Below, one piece after another: positions 27,089-36,201 of a stretch of 64,000 nucleotides of DNA. The translations under genes were made by a program, and so were the position numbers. The stretch is taken from NCBI GenBank assembly GCA_963832785.1, contig CAWHVF010000005.1, forward strand, positions 1,302,001 through 1,366,000, read 5' to 3'. This stretch comes from CAWBRT01 sp963832785. GTDB taxonomy: Bacteria > Acidobacteriota > Terriglobia > Terriglobales > Acidobacteriaceae. How positions within the stretch are numbered: position 1 is the stretch's first letter; every line of letters begins with the position of its first letter. The notes beneath the pieces were generated by a model that saw nothing but the letters and a program-made list of their open reading frames with translations, was not told where the DNA came from and made no database searches.

Positions 27089-27597
27089 TTGCCCTCCTCT
27101 TCTCTAGAATGCGCTCAATGCAATTTCTTGCAGAAGAAAATTTGGATCATCGCGCTAATAGGCTCACCTGCCCGAAATGAGCGCCGAAATTTTGTGTTAT
27201 TTTGTGCTAGCAAACCGCCCTTCTGGCCTTTCTCGCCCTTCTAGCCAATCGAAGAATCAACAACTATTTTGTTTTCAACGCTTGCCCGAATACAGTTAGT
27301 AAACCCCAGGTGGTTTCGCGATTCATCCCGGTATTTTCCCGCTTTTCGCCGGGTTTCGTCCATGCCGATAATTTTGCTTTGCCTTTTTTCTGGCCAAATT
27401 ACAGCAAAAATGTCTTGACATCAGCCAAGCCAATGCTGCACATTACGGCCAGCGCGAGGTTACCAGCTTGATCCGAATCAGGCTGATAACCGGGAAGAGC
27501 CAAGCGTTCGATGTCTATGGCCCTCCGGGCCGGCGGGCAAAGAGTTATTGGCTGTTCACGCGCACGGCGCCCCCGCTCTGGCGCTCCGTTACAACTA
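27089..27597. other. Intergenic region between protease and XRE regulator
   Basis: A 509-bp stretch, in part AT-richer than its surroundings (for example 27180-27300), with no gene or repeat recognised. Promoters for the two divergent genes are expected here, but no consensus is clear. Confidence 0.4.
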
Positions 27598-28134
27598 ATG
27601 GCCACACTTCTTGCGCCGGTTGACTCCAAGGAAGTCCTGCGCTGCGATCACTGCCAGCTAGTACAATTCCGGACCAGCAGCAATCTCTGCCGCAAATGCA
27701 AAACCCCCTTCGACGAAGAACCGGAACCGGTGGCGCTCACCCAGCTTCCGCCAAGGGTTGAAGCTGGCGAAGGCGATGCCCGCCAGTTGCCGGTGGCGGC
27801 GGCGATTCGCGCCCTGCGCACACGCGCCGGGCTAAGCCAGCGGCAGTTGGCGCAACGCATGAACGTCCCGCGCACTTACATCTCGAAGATCGAAAATGAA
27901 AAAGCCTGCCCCACGCTTTCCTCGCTGCAGCGGCTGGCCGACGCCCTGAACGTCACCATCTGTGATCTGCTGCACCACGGCGAACCGCGGCTGGAGGAGC
28001 AAATCCGGCAATTGCAGGCCGATGAGTTCATTGCCGAACTGATTCCGTACCTGGGCAAGCTGAATGCCATGCAGTGGACCAGCGTGCTGAACGAGGTCCG
28101 GGCCATGACTACGCAGGCGCGGCGCACCGCCTGA
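27598..28134 (+). CDS. Zinc-ribbon plus XRE helix-turn-helix regulator
   Basis: 178 residues from ATG 27598; a longer frame to 27511 is unlikely. Residues 15-40 form a zinc ribbon (LRCDHCQLVQF, NLCRKCKTPF). Residues 65-125 are a Cro/CI-type helix-turn-helix: AAIRALRTRAGLSQRQLAQR followed by NVPRTYISKIENEKACPTLS. The C-terminal 50 residues are helical. A DNA-binding repressor or activator of unknown regulon. A GC-rich inverted repeat about 15 bp after the stop (arms near 28150 and 28220) may end transcription. Confidence 0.85.
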   Translation: MATLLAPVDSKEVLRCDHCQLVQFRTSSNLCRKCKTPFDEEPEPVALTQLPPRVEAGEGDARQLPVAAAIRALRTRAGLSQRQLAQRMNVPRTYISKIENEKACPTLSSLQRLADALNVTICDLLHHGEPRLEEQIRQLQADEFIAELIPYLGKLNAMQWTSVLNEVRAMTTQARRTA

Positions 28135-28372
28135 TCGGAAAGCAGTGGAGCGCCCTCCCCAGCCAACGCCAGAGTTGCGCGTGGGCGGGTGCACCTTGCG
28201 CCCACTGCGGGAGCTGGGGGCGCTCACAAAGAATTCGACCTAATACGGTTTGCTGAAGGTGGAAGCCCGCAGGCAACGTTGTCTGGGGAGACGCAATCTT
28301 AATCGGTGATTCGTATCACTTATCGATTCAGCAGACAGTTGGCTGTTGCCCGAATCGCCAAGGGGGGCACAC

Positions 28373-28611
28373 ATGGGCCAACCGAGAGTTTCCAGTCAAA
28401 CCAGCGTCTCTACCTGCGCCAACCCAAGCTGCGAAGCCGAGTTCAAACGGCTGGGTAAGGGCAAGTTGTTTATCCTGCCGGACATCCCAGCGCCAACGTC
28501 AACCGTCTGCGGCAAAAAGCGATCTGGCTTTGCGACTCCTGCGCCCGCGAATTCGAGGTAGTGCACGACCGTTCCCGCCGGGCCTACATGCTGGCTCGCC
28601 GGTCTATTTAA
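28373..28611 (+). pseudogene. Small zinc-ribbon protein with a frameshift
   Basis: ATG 28373 after AGGGGGG starts MGQPRVSSQTSVSTCANPSC and runs to LFILPDIP. Near 28488 the sensible reading shifts frame and continues ANVNRLRQKAIWLCDSCARE to a stop at 28609-28611. Together they make a roughly 79-residue protein with CxxxxC and CxxC knuckles, so one indel broke it. The 9-bp target duplication of a MITE begins at the last base of the stop codon. Confidence 0.65.
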
Positions 28612-28769
28612 AAACAACGGTAGTGGGCAATTTGAGGGGTGCCCTAGGTTCCGCGCCGCGCTTTTCGGCGCTAACCTGGGGAATTGGCCCCACGTCAGCC
28701 CAAAAGCAGGGCGGGACGTGGGGCACCCGTTGTTGTGGAAATTCAAATTGACCCACTACTAAAACAACC
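28611..28769. repeat. 141-bp MITE family, copy 1 (9-bp target duplication)
   Basis: Element 28620-28760 begins GTAGTGGGCAATTTGA and ends TCAAATTGACCCACTAC plus T. Flanks are AAAACAACG (28611-28619) and AAAACAACC (28761-28769), a 9-bp duplication with one mismatch. The interior, including a GCGCCGCGCTTTTCGGCGC hairpin, is nearly identical to 58506-58647. No gene inside. Confidence 0.9.
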
Positions 28770-28822
28770 CGCAGATTGCAATCCCCGGTGCCGTGTGTTT
28801 CAATTCTTTCCAGAGGTTCTGC

Positions 28823-29614
28823 TTGCTGGATACAACATCCGCCGGCCTGAGCCGGAAACAAGCTGAAATTTACGAGCAGCTCGACCCGGATCGGCTTCCG
28901 CAACATGCAGCAATAATCATGGATGGCAACGGACGCTGGGCCAAGCGCCGCCACCTGCCCCGCATAGCCGGTCATCGTGCCGGGGCGGACTCGGTGCGCG
29001 ACGTGGTTCAGACCGCCTCGCGGGTGCGAATTCCTTGCCTGACGCTCTACGCCTTTTCGGTCGAGAACTGGAAGCGGCGTCCCCGGACCGAGACCGAGTT
29101 TCTGATGGCGCTGCTGCGGAGCTACCTGAAACATGAAGTGCCCATGCTGAACGACTTCAACGTGCGGCTGAACTTCATCGGCCGCACCCAGGAGTTGCCG
29201 CCGGCGGTGCAGGCGCGCATGCAATGGGCGCTGGAGGAAACCGGCAAAAACACCGGCATGCTGCTGACCCTGGCGCTAAATTACGGGGCGCGCACCGAGC
29301 TGGTGGACTGCTTTCAATCGATTCTCACCACGGCCGAGAATAACGGCGGCATCGCCCACCTCAAAATAGACGAGGAGATGATCGCCCGTCATCTCTACAC
29401 CAACAGCCTGCCCGATCCCGACTTGGTGATCCGCACCAGCGGCGAGATGCGGCTCAGCAACTTCCTGCTGTGGCAGCTCGCCTACGCGGAAATCTACGTT
29501 ACCGGGACGTTGTGGCCCGACTTCGACGGCGCTCATTTTCTGGAAGCCGTGAGCGAATACCAGAAGCGCGAGCGGCGCTACGGCGGACTGGGCGCAAGTA
29601 CGGCGCGCGCCTGA
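28823..29614 (+). CDS. uppS: Isoprenyl (undecaprenyl) diphosphate synthase
   Basis: 263 residues. TTG at 28823 is preferred because AGAGG lies six bases upstream; GTG 28793 would add 10 residues. Family signatures are complete: HAAIIMDGNGRWAKRR with catalytic Asp, GHRAGADSVRDVV, LYAFSVENWKRR, and DLVIRTSGEMRLSNFLLWQLAYAE. The enzyme condenses isopentenyl diphosphate units into the C55 carrier for peptidoglycan. First gene of the uppS-cdsA-dxr-rseP-ispG run. A MITE ends 54 bp upstream, so promoter signals may overlap it. Confidence 0.97.
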   Translation: MLDTTSAGLSRKQAEIYEQLDPDRLPQHAAIIMDGNGRWAKRRHLPRIAGHRAGADSVRDVVQTASRVRIPCLTLYAFSVENWKRRPRTETEFLMALLRSYLKHEVPMLNDFNVRLNFIGRTQELPPAVQARMQWALEETGKNTGMLLTLALNYGARTELVDCFQSILTTAENNGGIAHLKIDEEMIARHLYTNSLPDPDLVIRTSGEMRLSNFLLWQLAYAEIYVTGTLWPDFDGAHFLEAVSEYQKRERRYGGLGASTARA

Positions 29615-29620
29615 GCCGCG

Positions 29621-30514
29621 ATGAAGCGTGCCGCCACCGCCGCCATTCTGATTCCCCTGGTATTGCTGGTTGTCTTTCGCGCCCCCGCTTCGCTTTTTAC
29701 CCTGCTGGTGGCACTGGTCGCTCTGCTGGCGCTCAGGGAATATTTCGATATTGCCGCCGGTTATGAAGTCGAGCCGTTTCGTTTTCTTACATACCTGATC
29801 ACGGTCACACTGTTTGGCATCGGTTTCTGGGCCGGCTCGGTTGGCGATCCGGGAACTGTGCCCGTGCTCCTGGCGCTGGTGTTGCTGTTCGGCCTGGCGC
29901 CATTTATTTTTCTGTGCGCGGGCCTGCCGCGGCAGAACCTGCGCAACGCCCTGCCGGCCGCCTGCTTCTCCTATCTTGGCATCGCCTATGTCGCCTTCCC
30001 GCTGCTTACGCTGGTCTTCCTGCGCATGATGCCCGCCGGATGGTTTTTCGTGCTGTTCACCCTGCTGGTGGTCTGGGTGGGAGACACCTTTGCCTACTAC
30101 GTCGGCCGCTCCGTGGGCAGGATTCCCTTTGCGCCGCGAATCAGTCCCAAGAAGACCTGGGAGGGCGCGCTGGCCTCGGTGGCGGGCTCGGTTATTGTTG
30201 CCTTGCTGCTGGCCCGGTTTGCGCCTCAGATTGGCTCAGGGCTTGCCCGGATTAGCCTGTTGACCGAACCGGCAGGCTTCGCCCAAGCTCCATACTTGGT
30301 GGCGATAAGCGTGGCCGTTACCCTGAATGTGGCGGCCCAGATAGGAGACCTGCTGGAATCGATGATGAAACGCGGCGCCGGGATCAAAGACTCAGGGTGG
30401 CTGCTGCCCGGCCACGGAGGGGTCCTGGACCGCATCGATGCTTTGCTGTTCGCCGCTCCGGTGGCGCTGCTGTTGTTTGCGGCAACGCTTGAGAAATTCC
30501 TGCAGATGACCTAA
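29621..30514 (+). CDS. cdsA: Phosphatidate cytidylyltransferase
   Basis: 297 residues with about eight membrane helices. The CdsA signature is split over SPKKTWEGALASVAG, GDLLESMMKRGAGIKDSG and LLPGHGGVLDRIDALLF, with the catalytic Asp/Lys residues present. It makes CDP-diacylglycerol from phosphatidate and CTP at the membrane. ATG lies six bases after the uppS stop; the usual uppS-cdsA-dxr order is kept. Confidence 0.97.
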   Translation: MKRAATAAILIPLVLLVVFRAPASLFTLLVALVALLALREYFDIAAGYEVEPFRFLTYLITVTLFGIGFWAGSVGDPGTVPVLLALVLLFGLAPFIFLCAGLPRQNLRNALPAACFSYLGIAYVAFPLLTLVFLRMMPAGWFFVLFTLLVVWVGDTFAYYVGRSVGRIPFAPRISPKKTWEGALASVAGSVIVALLLARFAPQIGSGLARISLLTEPAGFAQAPYLVAISVAVTLNVAAQIGDLLESMMKRGAGIKDSGWLLPGHGGVLDRIDALLFAAPVALLLFAATLEKFLQMT

Positions 30515-30539
30515 CCTCAAGTGGGCACGATATTTCCGA

Positions 30540-31781
30540 ATGAAGAAGCTAGCCATCCTTGGTTCTACCGGTTCCATCGGCCATAGCACGCTCAAGATAG
30601 TGGACGCCTATCCCGAGCGCTTTGGCGTGGCTACGCTGGCTGCGGGAAATAACCTGGAACTTGCCTTCCAGCAGGCGCTGCGCTGGCGCCCGCGGCTGAT
30701 TTCCCTGGCCCGCGAGGAGGGCGCCGCCAGCCTCAAGAAACGCCTCCAGGCGGCGGGAGCTTCCGATGTCGAGGTGGTTTGGGGCAGCCGGGGAACGGTT
30801 GCCGTCGCCACTCATCCCGAGGCCGACTTCGTAGTTAGCGCCATCGTGGGGGTTGCCGGCCTGGAGGCGACTTACGCGGCGGTCAAGGCCGGCAAAGCGC
30901 TGGGCCTGGCCAACAAGGAATGCCTGGTGGCCGCCGGCGAGCTGATCACCGCCGAAGCCCGCCGCCGCAATACGCCTCTGCTGCCCATCGACAGCGAACA
31001 TAACGCCGTCCACCAGTGCATGCGCGGCGGGCGGCTGCACGAGGTCGAGCGCGTCTGGCTGACCGCTTCCGGCGGGCCGTTTCTGAACACCGACTTGGCG
31101 GAGTTCGCCTCCATTTCGGTCGAGCAGGCGCTGAACCACCCGACCTGGAAGATGGGACGCCGCATAACCATCGATTCGGCCACCTTGATGAACAAGGGCT
31201 TCGAGGTGATCGAGGCCTGCCGGCTCTTCGGCTTGCCGCCGCAGCGGGTACGGGTGATCATCCACCCGCAGTCTACGGTGCATTCGTTGGTGGAGTTCGT
31301 CGATGGCAGCCTGCTGGCGCAGATCTCGGTGACCGACATGCGTCTGCCCATCCTTTATGCGCTGACGTACCCGGAGCGGGTGCAGTCCGACCTGCGCTTT
31401 CCAGTTCTGAAGCTGCGGCAGCTCGATTTTTCTCCTCCAGACATGGAGAGATTCCCTTGCCTGAGACTGGCTTACGAGGCGCTGGAGGCGGGCGGCTCCC
31501 GTACCATCGCCCTGAATGCAGCCGACGAGGTGGCCGTCGCCGCCTTCCTGCAACGGGCCATTCCGTTTCAGGGCATTCCGGCGACCATCGCAGCAGTTTT
31601 GGATGAAACGCCGCTGCGAAATCCTGAATCTATAGAAGAGGTGCTTGCCGTCGACTCCGAAGCTCGGGCTATGGCCGGACGGATCATTCGGCAGCGCGGT
31701 ACGGAATTGGCTGGTCCGCCGAACGCCAGCACGCGCTCCGCCAGGGGAACCAGTCCAGCCTCGGCAAAGGGTACGCTCTAA
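30540..31781 (+). CDS. dxr: 1-deoxy-D-xylulose 5-phosphate reductoisomerase
   Basis: 413 residues. NADPH site LAILGSTGSIGHSTLKIV at the N-terminus; metal and substrate residues in LPIDSEHNAVHQC, LTASGGPF and MNKGFEVIEACRLFG; IHPQSTVHSLVEF and LALNAADE-type ALNAADEVAVAAFL complete the family picture. It commits DXP to the MEP pathway. The last 25 residues are a low-complexity Ser/Ala tail beyond the family's usual end. Three bases separate it from rseP. Confidence 0.97.
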   Translation: MKKLAILGSTGSIGHSTLKIVDAYPERFGVATLAAGNNLELAFQQALRWRPRLISLAREEGAASLKKRLQAAGASDVEVVWGSRGTVAVATHPEADFVVSAIVGVAGLEATYAAVKAGKALGLANKECLVAAGELITAEARRRNTPLLPIDSEHNAVHQCMRGGRLHEVERVWLTASGGPFLNTDLAEFASISVEQALNHPTWKMGRRITIDSATLMNKGFEVIEACRLFGLPPQRVRVIIHPQSTVHSLVEFVDGSLLAQISVTDMRLPILYALTYPERVQSDLRFPVLKLRQLDFSPPDMERFPCLRLAYEALEAGGSRTIALNAADEVAVAAFLQRAIPFQGIPATIAAVLDETPLRNPESIEEVLAVDSEARAMAGRIIRQRGTELAGPPNASTRSARGTSPASAKGTL

Positions 31782-31784
31782 CTT

Positions 31785-33128
31785 ATGGCATCTGCTCTGT
31801 ATTACAGCATCGTTTCGGTTGTCTTCGTCCTCGGGATCATGATCCTGGTCCATGAGTTGGGGCATTTTGTGGTCGCCAAGCTGTTCGGGGTGCGGGTTGA
31901 GGTATTTTCCCTGGGATTTGGCAAGCGACTGATCGGCATTCGCCGAGGGAGCACGGACTACCGAATTTCCGCCTTGCCCTTCGGCGGCTACGTCAAGATG
32001 GCGGGCGAGAACCCGCTGGACAAGCGGACCGGCGCGCCCGACGAGTTCATGTCTCATCCGCGCTGGCAAAGAGTGGCCATCGCTCTGGCCGGACCCCTGA
32101 TGAACGTGCTGCTGGCGGTGGCGTTGCTCACCGGCGTTTTCATGGTTCACTATGAGCATCCGCTCTACCAGGGCAAAGAGGCCGTAGTCGGCTGGGTGAG
32201 CAGCGGCAGCGCCGCCGAAAAGGCTGGAATCCAGCCGGGCGACAAGATTCTGGAGATCGGCTCGACCAGGAACCCCGACTGGGAATCCATTTTCTCCAAG
32301 ATTCTCATCAGCCCGCGCCAGCCAGTGCACCTGGTGATTCAGCGCGAAGACCAGGAGATGGAAAAGACGCTAGTCCCCCAGCCCGTCGGGCAAGACCAGC
32401 TTGGCGATGCCGGGATATCGCCGCAGCAGCCTTTCATAATCACCCAGATGGAGCCGGGAATGCCGGCCGCCCAAGCCGGGCTGCAGGTTGGCGATGAGAT
32501 AGTCGCTTTCAACGGGACTCCGGTCCGCTCCACCCAGAACCTGGCATACCAGTTGCAGCAGACCAAGGAGACTCCAGTGACTCTGACGGTCATGCGCCAA
32601 GGCCAGGAGCTGAATTTGTCGCTAACGCCGGCGCTGACCACCGCTGAAGACGGACGCAAGGTTTACCGCATCGGCATTCTCTCCATGCCGGTGAGGGTGG
32701 ATAAGCTTCCCTTTGCCCAGGCGCTTTCGCACTCCTTCGAGGAGAACCAGAAGAACTCGCTGCTGATCCTGGAGCTGGTCAAGCGCATGTTGCAGCACAA
32801 GATATCGGTCAAGCAGATGGAAGGCCCTATCGGCATTGCCCGCATCAGCGGCATGGCCGCCCAGCAGCATGGCTGGACGCCGTTGCTGCAGGTCATGGCC
32901 GCCATCAGCCTCAACCTGGGCATCTTCAACTTGTTCCCCATTCCGATCCTGGACGGCGGGCTGATCCTGCTGCTGGCGATCGAGTCGGTGATACGGCGCG
33001 ACATCAGCCAGCGCATAAAGGAGCGCATCTACCAGGCAGCATTCGTCTGCCTGATCCTGTTCGCCGGGCTGGTGATTTTTAATGATGTCATGAAGGTGAT
33101 TCCGGGCATCGCGCGGCACGTGCAGTAG
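31785..33128 (+). CDS. rseP: Site-2 intramembrane metalloprotease RseP
   Basis: 447 residues. Zinc site HELGH in helix 1 (ILVHELGHFVVAKLFGV) and the third ligand in NLFPIPILDGG near residue 390. Two PDZ domains lie between them, recognisable by AEKAGIQPGDKILEIG and AAQAGLQVGDEIVAFNG. It cleaves membrane-spanning anti-sigma factors or signal peptides. It overlaps neither neighbour but sits tightly between dxr and ispG. Confidence 0.97.
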   Translation: MASALYYSIVSVVFVLGIMILVHELGHFVVAKLFGVRVEVFSLGFGKRLIGIRRGSTDYRISALPFGGYVKMAGENPLDKRTGAPDEFMSHPRWQRVAIALAGPLMNVLLAVALLTGVFMVHYEHPLYQGKEAVVGWVSSGSAAEKAGIQPGDKILEIGSTRNPDWESIFSKILISPRQPVHLVIQREDQEMEKTLVPQPVGQDQLGDAGISPQQPFIITQMEPGMPAAQAGLQVGDEIVAFNGTPVRSTQNLAYQLQQTKETPVTLTVMRQGQELNLSLTPALTTAEDGRKVYRIGILSMPVRVDKLPFAQALSHSFEENQKNSLLILELVKRMLQHKISVKQMEGPIGIARISGMAAQQHGWTPLLQVMAAISLNLGIFNLFPIPILDGGLILLLAIESVIRRDISQRIKERIYQAAFVCLILFAGLVIFNDVMKVIPGIARHVQ

Positions 33129-33147
33129 GCGACCGGGGAAACATTCG

Positions 33148-34392
33148 ATGGCTACCATTCAGCGCAAGAAAACGTATAAGGCCTCGGTTGGCGGCGTGCC
33201 GTTGGGCGGCGATGCGCCCATCGTGGTGCAGTCGATGACCAACACCGACACGGCCGACGTGGCCGCTACCGTGGCCCAGGTGGCCGCGCTGGCGCGCGCT
33301 GGATCGGAGCTGGTGCGGGTCACCGTCAACAACGATGCCGCCGCGCAGGCAGTGCCGCAAATCGTGGCACGGCTGGCGGACGAGGTCGTACAGACGCCCA
33401 TCATCGGCGACTTTCATTACAACGGCCACCTGCTGCTGAAGAAATATCCGGCCTGCGCCCGCGCCCTGGCCAAGTACCGCATCAATCCCGGCAATGTTTC
33501 CATCGGGCGCAAGGACGACGACAACTTTCGTACCATGATCGAGGTGGCCGTCGAGAATCAGCGTCCGGTGCGCATCGGCGTCAACTGGGGCTCGCTCGAC
33601 CAGCAGTTGCTGACGCGCATGATGGACGAGAACTCGCGCTCCAGCGATCCCAAGGACACGCGCCAGGTGATGATGGAGGCCATGGTGGTCAGCGTCTTGC
33701 GCTCAGCCGAGCGCGCCGAACACTACGGCCTGCGGCCCGAGCAGATCATCATCAGTGCTAAGGTGAGCGGGGTGCAGGACCTAATCGACATTTATCGCGC
33801 GCTCGCCGCCCGCTGCCGCTACCCGCTGCATTTGGGATTGACCGAGGCGGGAATGGGCGCCAAGGGCATCGTGAGCAGCACCGCGGGGCTGGCAGTGCTG
33901 CTGCAGGAAGGCATCGGCGACACCATACGGGTCTCGCTGACCCCGGCGCCCAACGGCGACCGCAGCGAAGAGGTGCGGGTGGCGCAGCAGATCCTGCAAT
34001 CCATAGGCATTCGCAACTTCTTCCCCCAGGTCACCGCCTGCCCCGGCTGTGGCCGCACCACCTCAACTTTCTTCCAGGAAATGGCCGAGCAGATTCAGGA
34101 CTACCTGCGCCGGCAGATGCCGGAGTGGCGTAAACAATACGAAGGCATCGAGCAGATGCGGCTGGCCGTGATGGGCTGCGTGGTAAACGGTCCGGGCGAA
34201 TCCAAGCACGCCAACATCGGCATCTCGCTGCCGGGCACCTTCGAGGAGCCCAAGGCGCCGGTGTTCATCGATGGCCGGCTGGCGACAACTCTGCGCGGAG
34301 ACAAAATCGTCGATGAGTTCATCACCATCCTCAACCACTACGTCGATACCCACTACGCGAAAAAACCGGCGGAAGCACCCGCGAAACGCTAG
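33148..34392 (+). CDS. ispG: 4-hydroxy-3-methylbut-2-enyl diphosphate synthase
   Basis: 414 residues, single-domain bacterial form. VQSMTNTDTADVAATV at the N-terminus of the TIM barrel; iron-sulfur ligands in TACPGCGRTTS and AVMGCVVNGPGESKHANIG. It performs the penultimate MEP pathway step. It starts 19 bases after rseP, so the operon holds the second and penultimate MEP enzymes plus the two envelope lipid enzymes. Confidence 0.97.
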   Translation: MATIQRKKTYKASVGGVPLGGDAPIVVQSMTNTDTADVAATVAQVAALARAGSELVRVTVNNDAAAQAVPQIVARLADEVVQTPIIGDFHYNGHLLLKKYPACARALAKYRINPGNVSIGRKDDDNFRTMIEVAVENQRPVRIGVNWGSLDQQLLTRMMDENSRSSDPKDTRQVMMEAMVVSVLRSAERAEHYGLRPEQIIISAKVSGVQDLIDIYRALAARCRYPLHLGLTEAGMGAKGIVSSTAGLAVLLQEGIGDTIRVSLTPAPNGDRSEEVRVAQQILQSIGIRNFFPQVTACPGCGRTTSTFFQEMAEQIQDYLRRQMPEWRKQYEGIEQMRLAVMGCVVNGPGESKHANIGISLPGTFEEPKAPVFIDGRLATTLRGDKIVDEFITILNHYVDTHYAKKPAEAPAKR

Positions 34393-34696
34393 CGCGGCAC
34401 GCCGCCGGGCATAATCCGGTCTGAAAAGAACGGCGAACTCCTTCCACCATGCTGCAAATTCTGGAGCGTCCTCTCGTGAGTTAGCCGAGGTGCCTTGCTT
34501 ACCTGTGGCTGGCTGCTGGCACCACATGGACACTCCAGGTTTTCTGTAATGCCAATACCACCAGCGCGTTAGCGTCCCCCAAGACCGCTCCCAGAATGGC
34601 ACTACACCTTTGGGGTATCGCAGAGACCACTTTGCTGTGTTGCGGTTTTAGTCATCAGCAGTAAAATCCAGAGTAGTTCAAGGAGAGCCTGATTCG
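34393..34696. other. Gap after ispG
   Basis: A 304-bp gap with no gene recognised. A small GCGGCACGCCGC palindrome follows the ispG stop without a U-run. AAGGAGAG at about 34679-34686 serves the next gene. Confidence 0.4.
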
Positions 34697-36040
34697 ATGA
34701 GGACAAGATCAGCAAGCATACTAGTGTGTTTTTTGCTCGGCGCCATGGCCATGGGCGTCGCGCAAAGCCAGCGGCCGGCTAGTCCGAGGCCGTCCGCCGA
34801 TGCGCTTGCCCGTAAGAATTTCGCCGCCGCCCTGGCGGAATATCGCGCGCAGCCGGACAGCGCCGAACTGCGCGACAAGGTCATCCGCCTGGCTCGCGCC
34901 GTTAAGCAGGCCCCGGCAATTCCAGACGAGGCGCGCAACTACTTCGAGCAGGCAATGGCGCAGATGCAGAAGGTGGTCAACAACGAGGACCTCAAGGCCG
35001 TCGCCAAGCTGTTCGAACAGGCAGCCCAGGCCGCGCCCTGGTACGCCGACGCCTATTACAACCTGGGAGCTCTGTCGGACAGGCTGCGAGATTACGAGAA
35101 AGAGAAAGAATGGCTCGGCCTTTATATCGCGGCGCTGCGCGATGATGCCAGCATCAAGGCCGGCCAGAATCTGCTCCAAGAAGCCAGCGCCAGGCAGACG
35201 CAGGCTGAATTCAGCGACGCCATCGCCGCTATCAAGCAGAACCCTTCCGACACCTCCTTGCGTGAAGCGCTGGTGCGGCGCGTGGCCGCCTATAATCCTC
35301 CGCTGCCGGTGCCGGAGGAAACAGAGCGTTTCCTGGCCCGCGGCAAGGTCGCCTTCGAGGATGCCAAGACCCCGGAAGAATTCAAAGACGCGGTGGTGCA
35401 GTTCGAGCGCGCCCGCGATGCCGCTCCCTGGTACGGGCCGGTTTATTACAGCCTGGGCGTGGCTCAGAGCTCGGCCGGCGACTACACGGCCGCCAAGGAA
35501 AATCTGAAGGTGTATCTGGCCTGGTCGCTTGATCCCGCCCAGACCAAAGCAGCCAAGGAGTTGATGTACCAGATCGAGTACCGGCAGGAAAAGGCGCAGG
35601 CCGAAGTGGCCAAGCAGCAGGCGGCTGAGGCGGCGGAGCGGCGAAAGCTGCAGGCAAAGCAAGCGCTCATTGCCGGACTAAACGGCAACTGGACCTGCAA
35701 GACTGGCTGTGGTGGCACGGCGGCGGTTAAGCTTTCCCAGGGGGAGTTCACTCTCACTTTCGGCACTTGGGTTTTGAAGGGTACTCAGAACGAGTTCGCT
35801 ATTGATGGCGTAGCCACCCAGCCGGGCTATTATCAGGCCGAAACCACCTGCCAGATACCAGGCGCCAATCACAATTTCAGCGGCATTATCGGCGAGGACG
35901 GCAAGACGATCAGGATCAACACCGAGATAACCAACTTTGTCGGGCACTGGGTCAAGCCTGCCGGGTTGTTTGCCGTGAAGTCGTGCAGCGATATCACAAT
36001 AAGCAGCGTCGAGCCGTTCCTGGTCACCTTGACCAGGTGA
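34697..36040 (+). CDS. Secreted TPR-type protein with a C-terminal beta domain
   Basis: 447 residues. A signal peptide (MRTRSASILVCFLLGAMAMG) is followed by two repeated helical blocks, YFEQAMAQMQKV to PWYADAYYNLGALSDRLRDY and FEDAKTPEEFKDAVVQFERA to PWYGPVYYSLGVAQSSAGDY. Each has a TPR-like pair and an APWY signature. A charged coiled coil near residues 300-330 leads to a Cys-containing beta-rich end (GNWTCKTGCGG). Likely periplasmic or surface; function unknown. The internal duplication is clear by eye. Confidence 0.75.
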   Translation: MRTRSASILVCFLLGAMAMGVAQSQRPASPRPSADALARKNFAAALAEYRAQPDSAELRDKVIRLARAVKQAPAIPDEARNYFEQAMAQMQKVVNNEDLKAVAKLFEQAAQAAPWYADAYYNLGALSDRLRDYEKEKEWLGLYIAALRDDASIKAGQNLLQEASARQTQAEFSDAIAAIKQNPSDTSLREALVRRVAAYNPPLPVPEETERFLARGKVAFEDAKTPEEFKDAVVQFERARDAAPWYGPVYYSLGVAQSSAGDYTAAKENLKVYLAWSLDPAQTKAAKELMYQIEYRQEKAQAEVAKQQAAEAAERRKLQAKQALIAGLNGNWTCKTGCGGTAAVKLSQGEFTLTFGTWVLKGTQNEFAIDGVATQPGYYQAETTCQIPGANHNFSGIIGEDGKTIRINTEITNFVGHWVKPAGLFAVKSCSDITISSVEPFLVTLTR

Positions 36041-36055
36041 AGCGCGCTCCGGCGT

Positions 36056-36183
36056 GTAGCAGGCTGCGGGAAAACGCGCCGAAGCCAGAAGCGAGGCGCT
36101 TTGGAATGCGGGCACTATTAAGAGCAGCTAACGGATTTTGTAGTCGCGCCCGTTCTGAATCCTGTTTTTCCGCAGCCTCGTAG
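36056..36183. repeat. 120-bp MITE family, copy 2 (GTAG target duplication)
   Basis: Element 36060-36179 is an inverted copy of 24200-24318: ends CAGGCTGCGGGAAAACG and TTTTTCCGCAGCCTC, shared interior GCGAGGCGCTTTGG. GTAG flanks both sides (36056-36059 and 36180-36183). It sits between two genes for secreted proteins. Confidence 0.8.
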
Positions 36184-36201
36184 AGACCCAGGAGAGACGT
36201 T

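Noticed and set aside
30549..32330. 593-codon minus-strand open frame
   Set aside because: It lies antisense to dxr and the start of rseP, is rich in His, Arg and Gln as expected from the reverse frame of GC-rich codons, and has no family motif.
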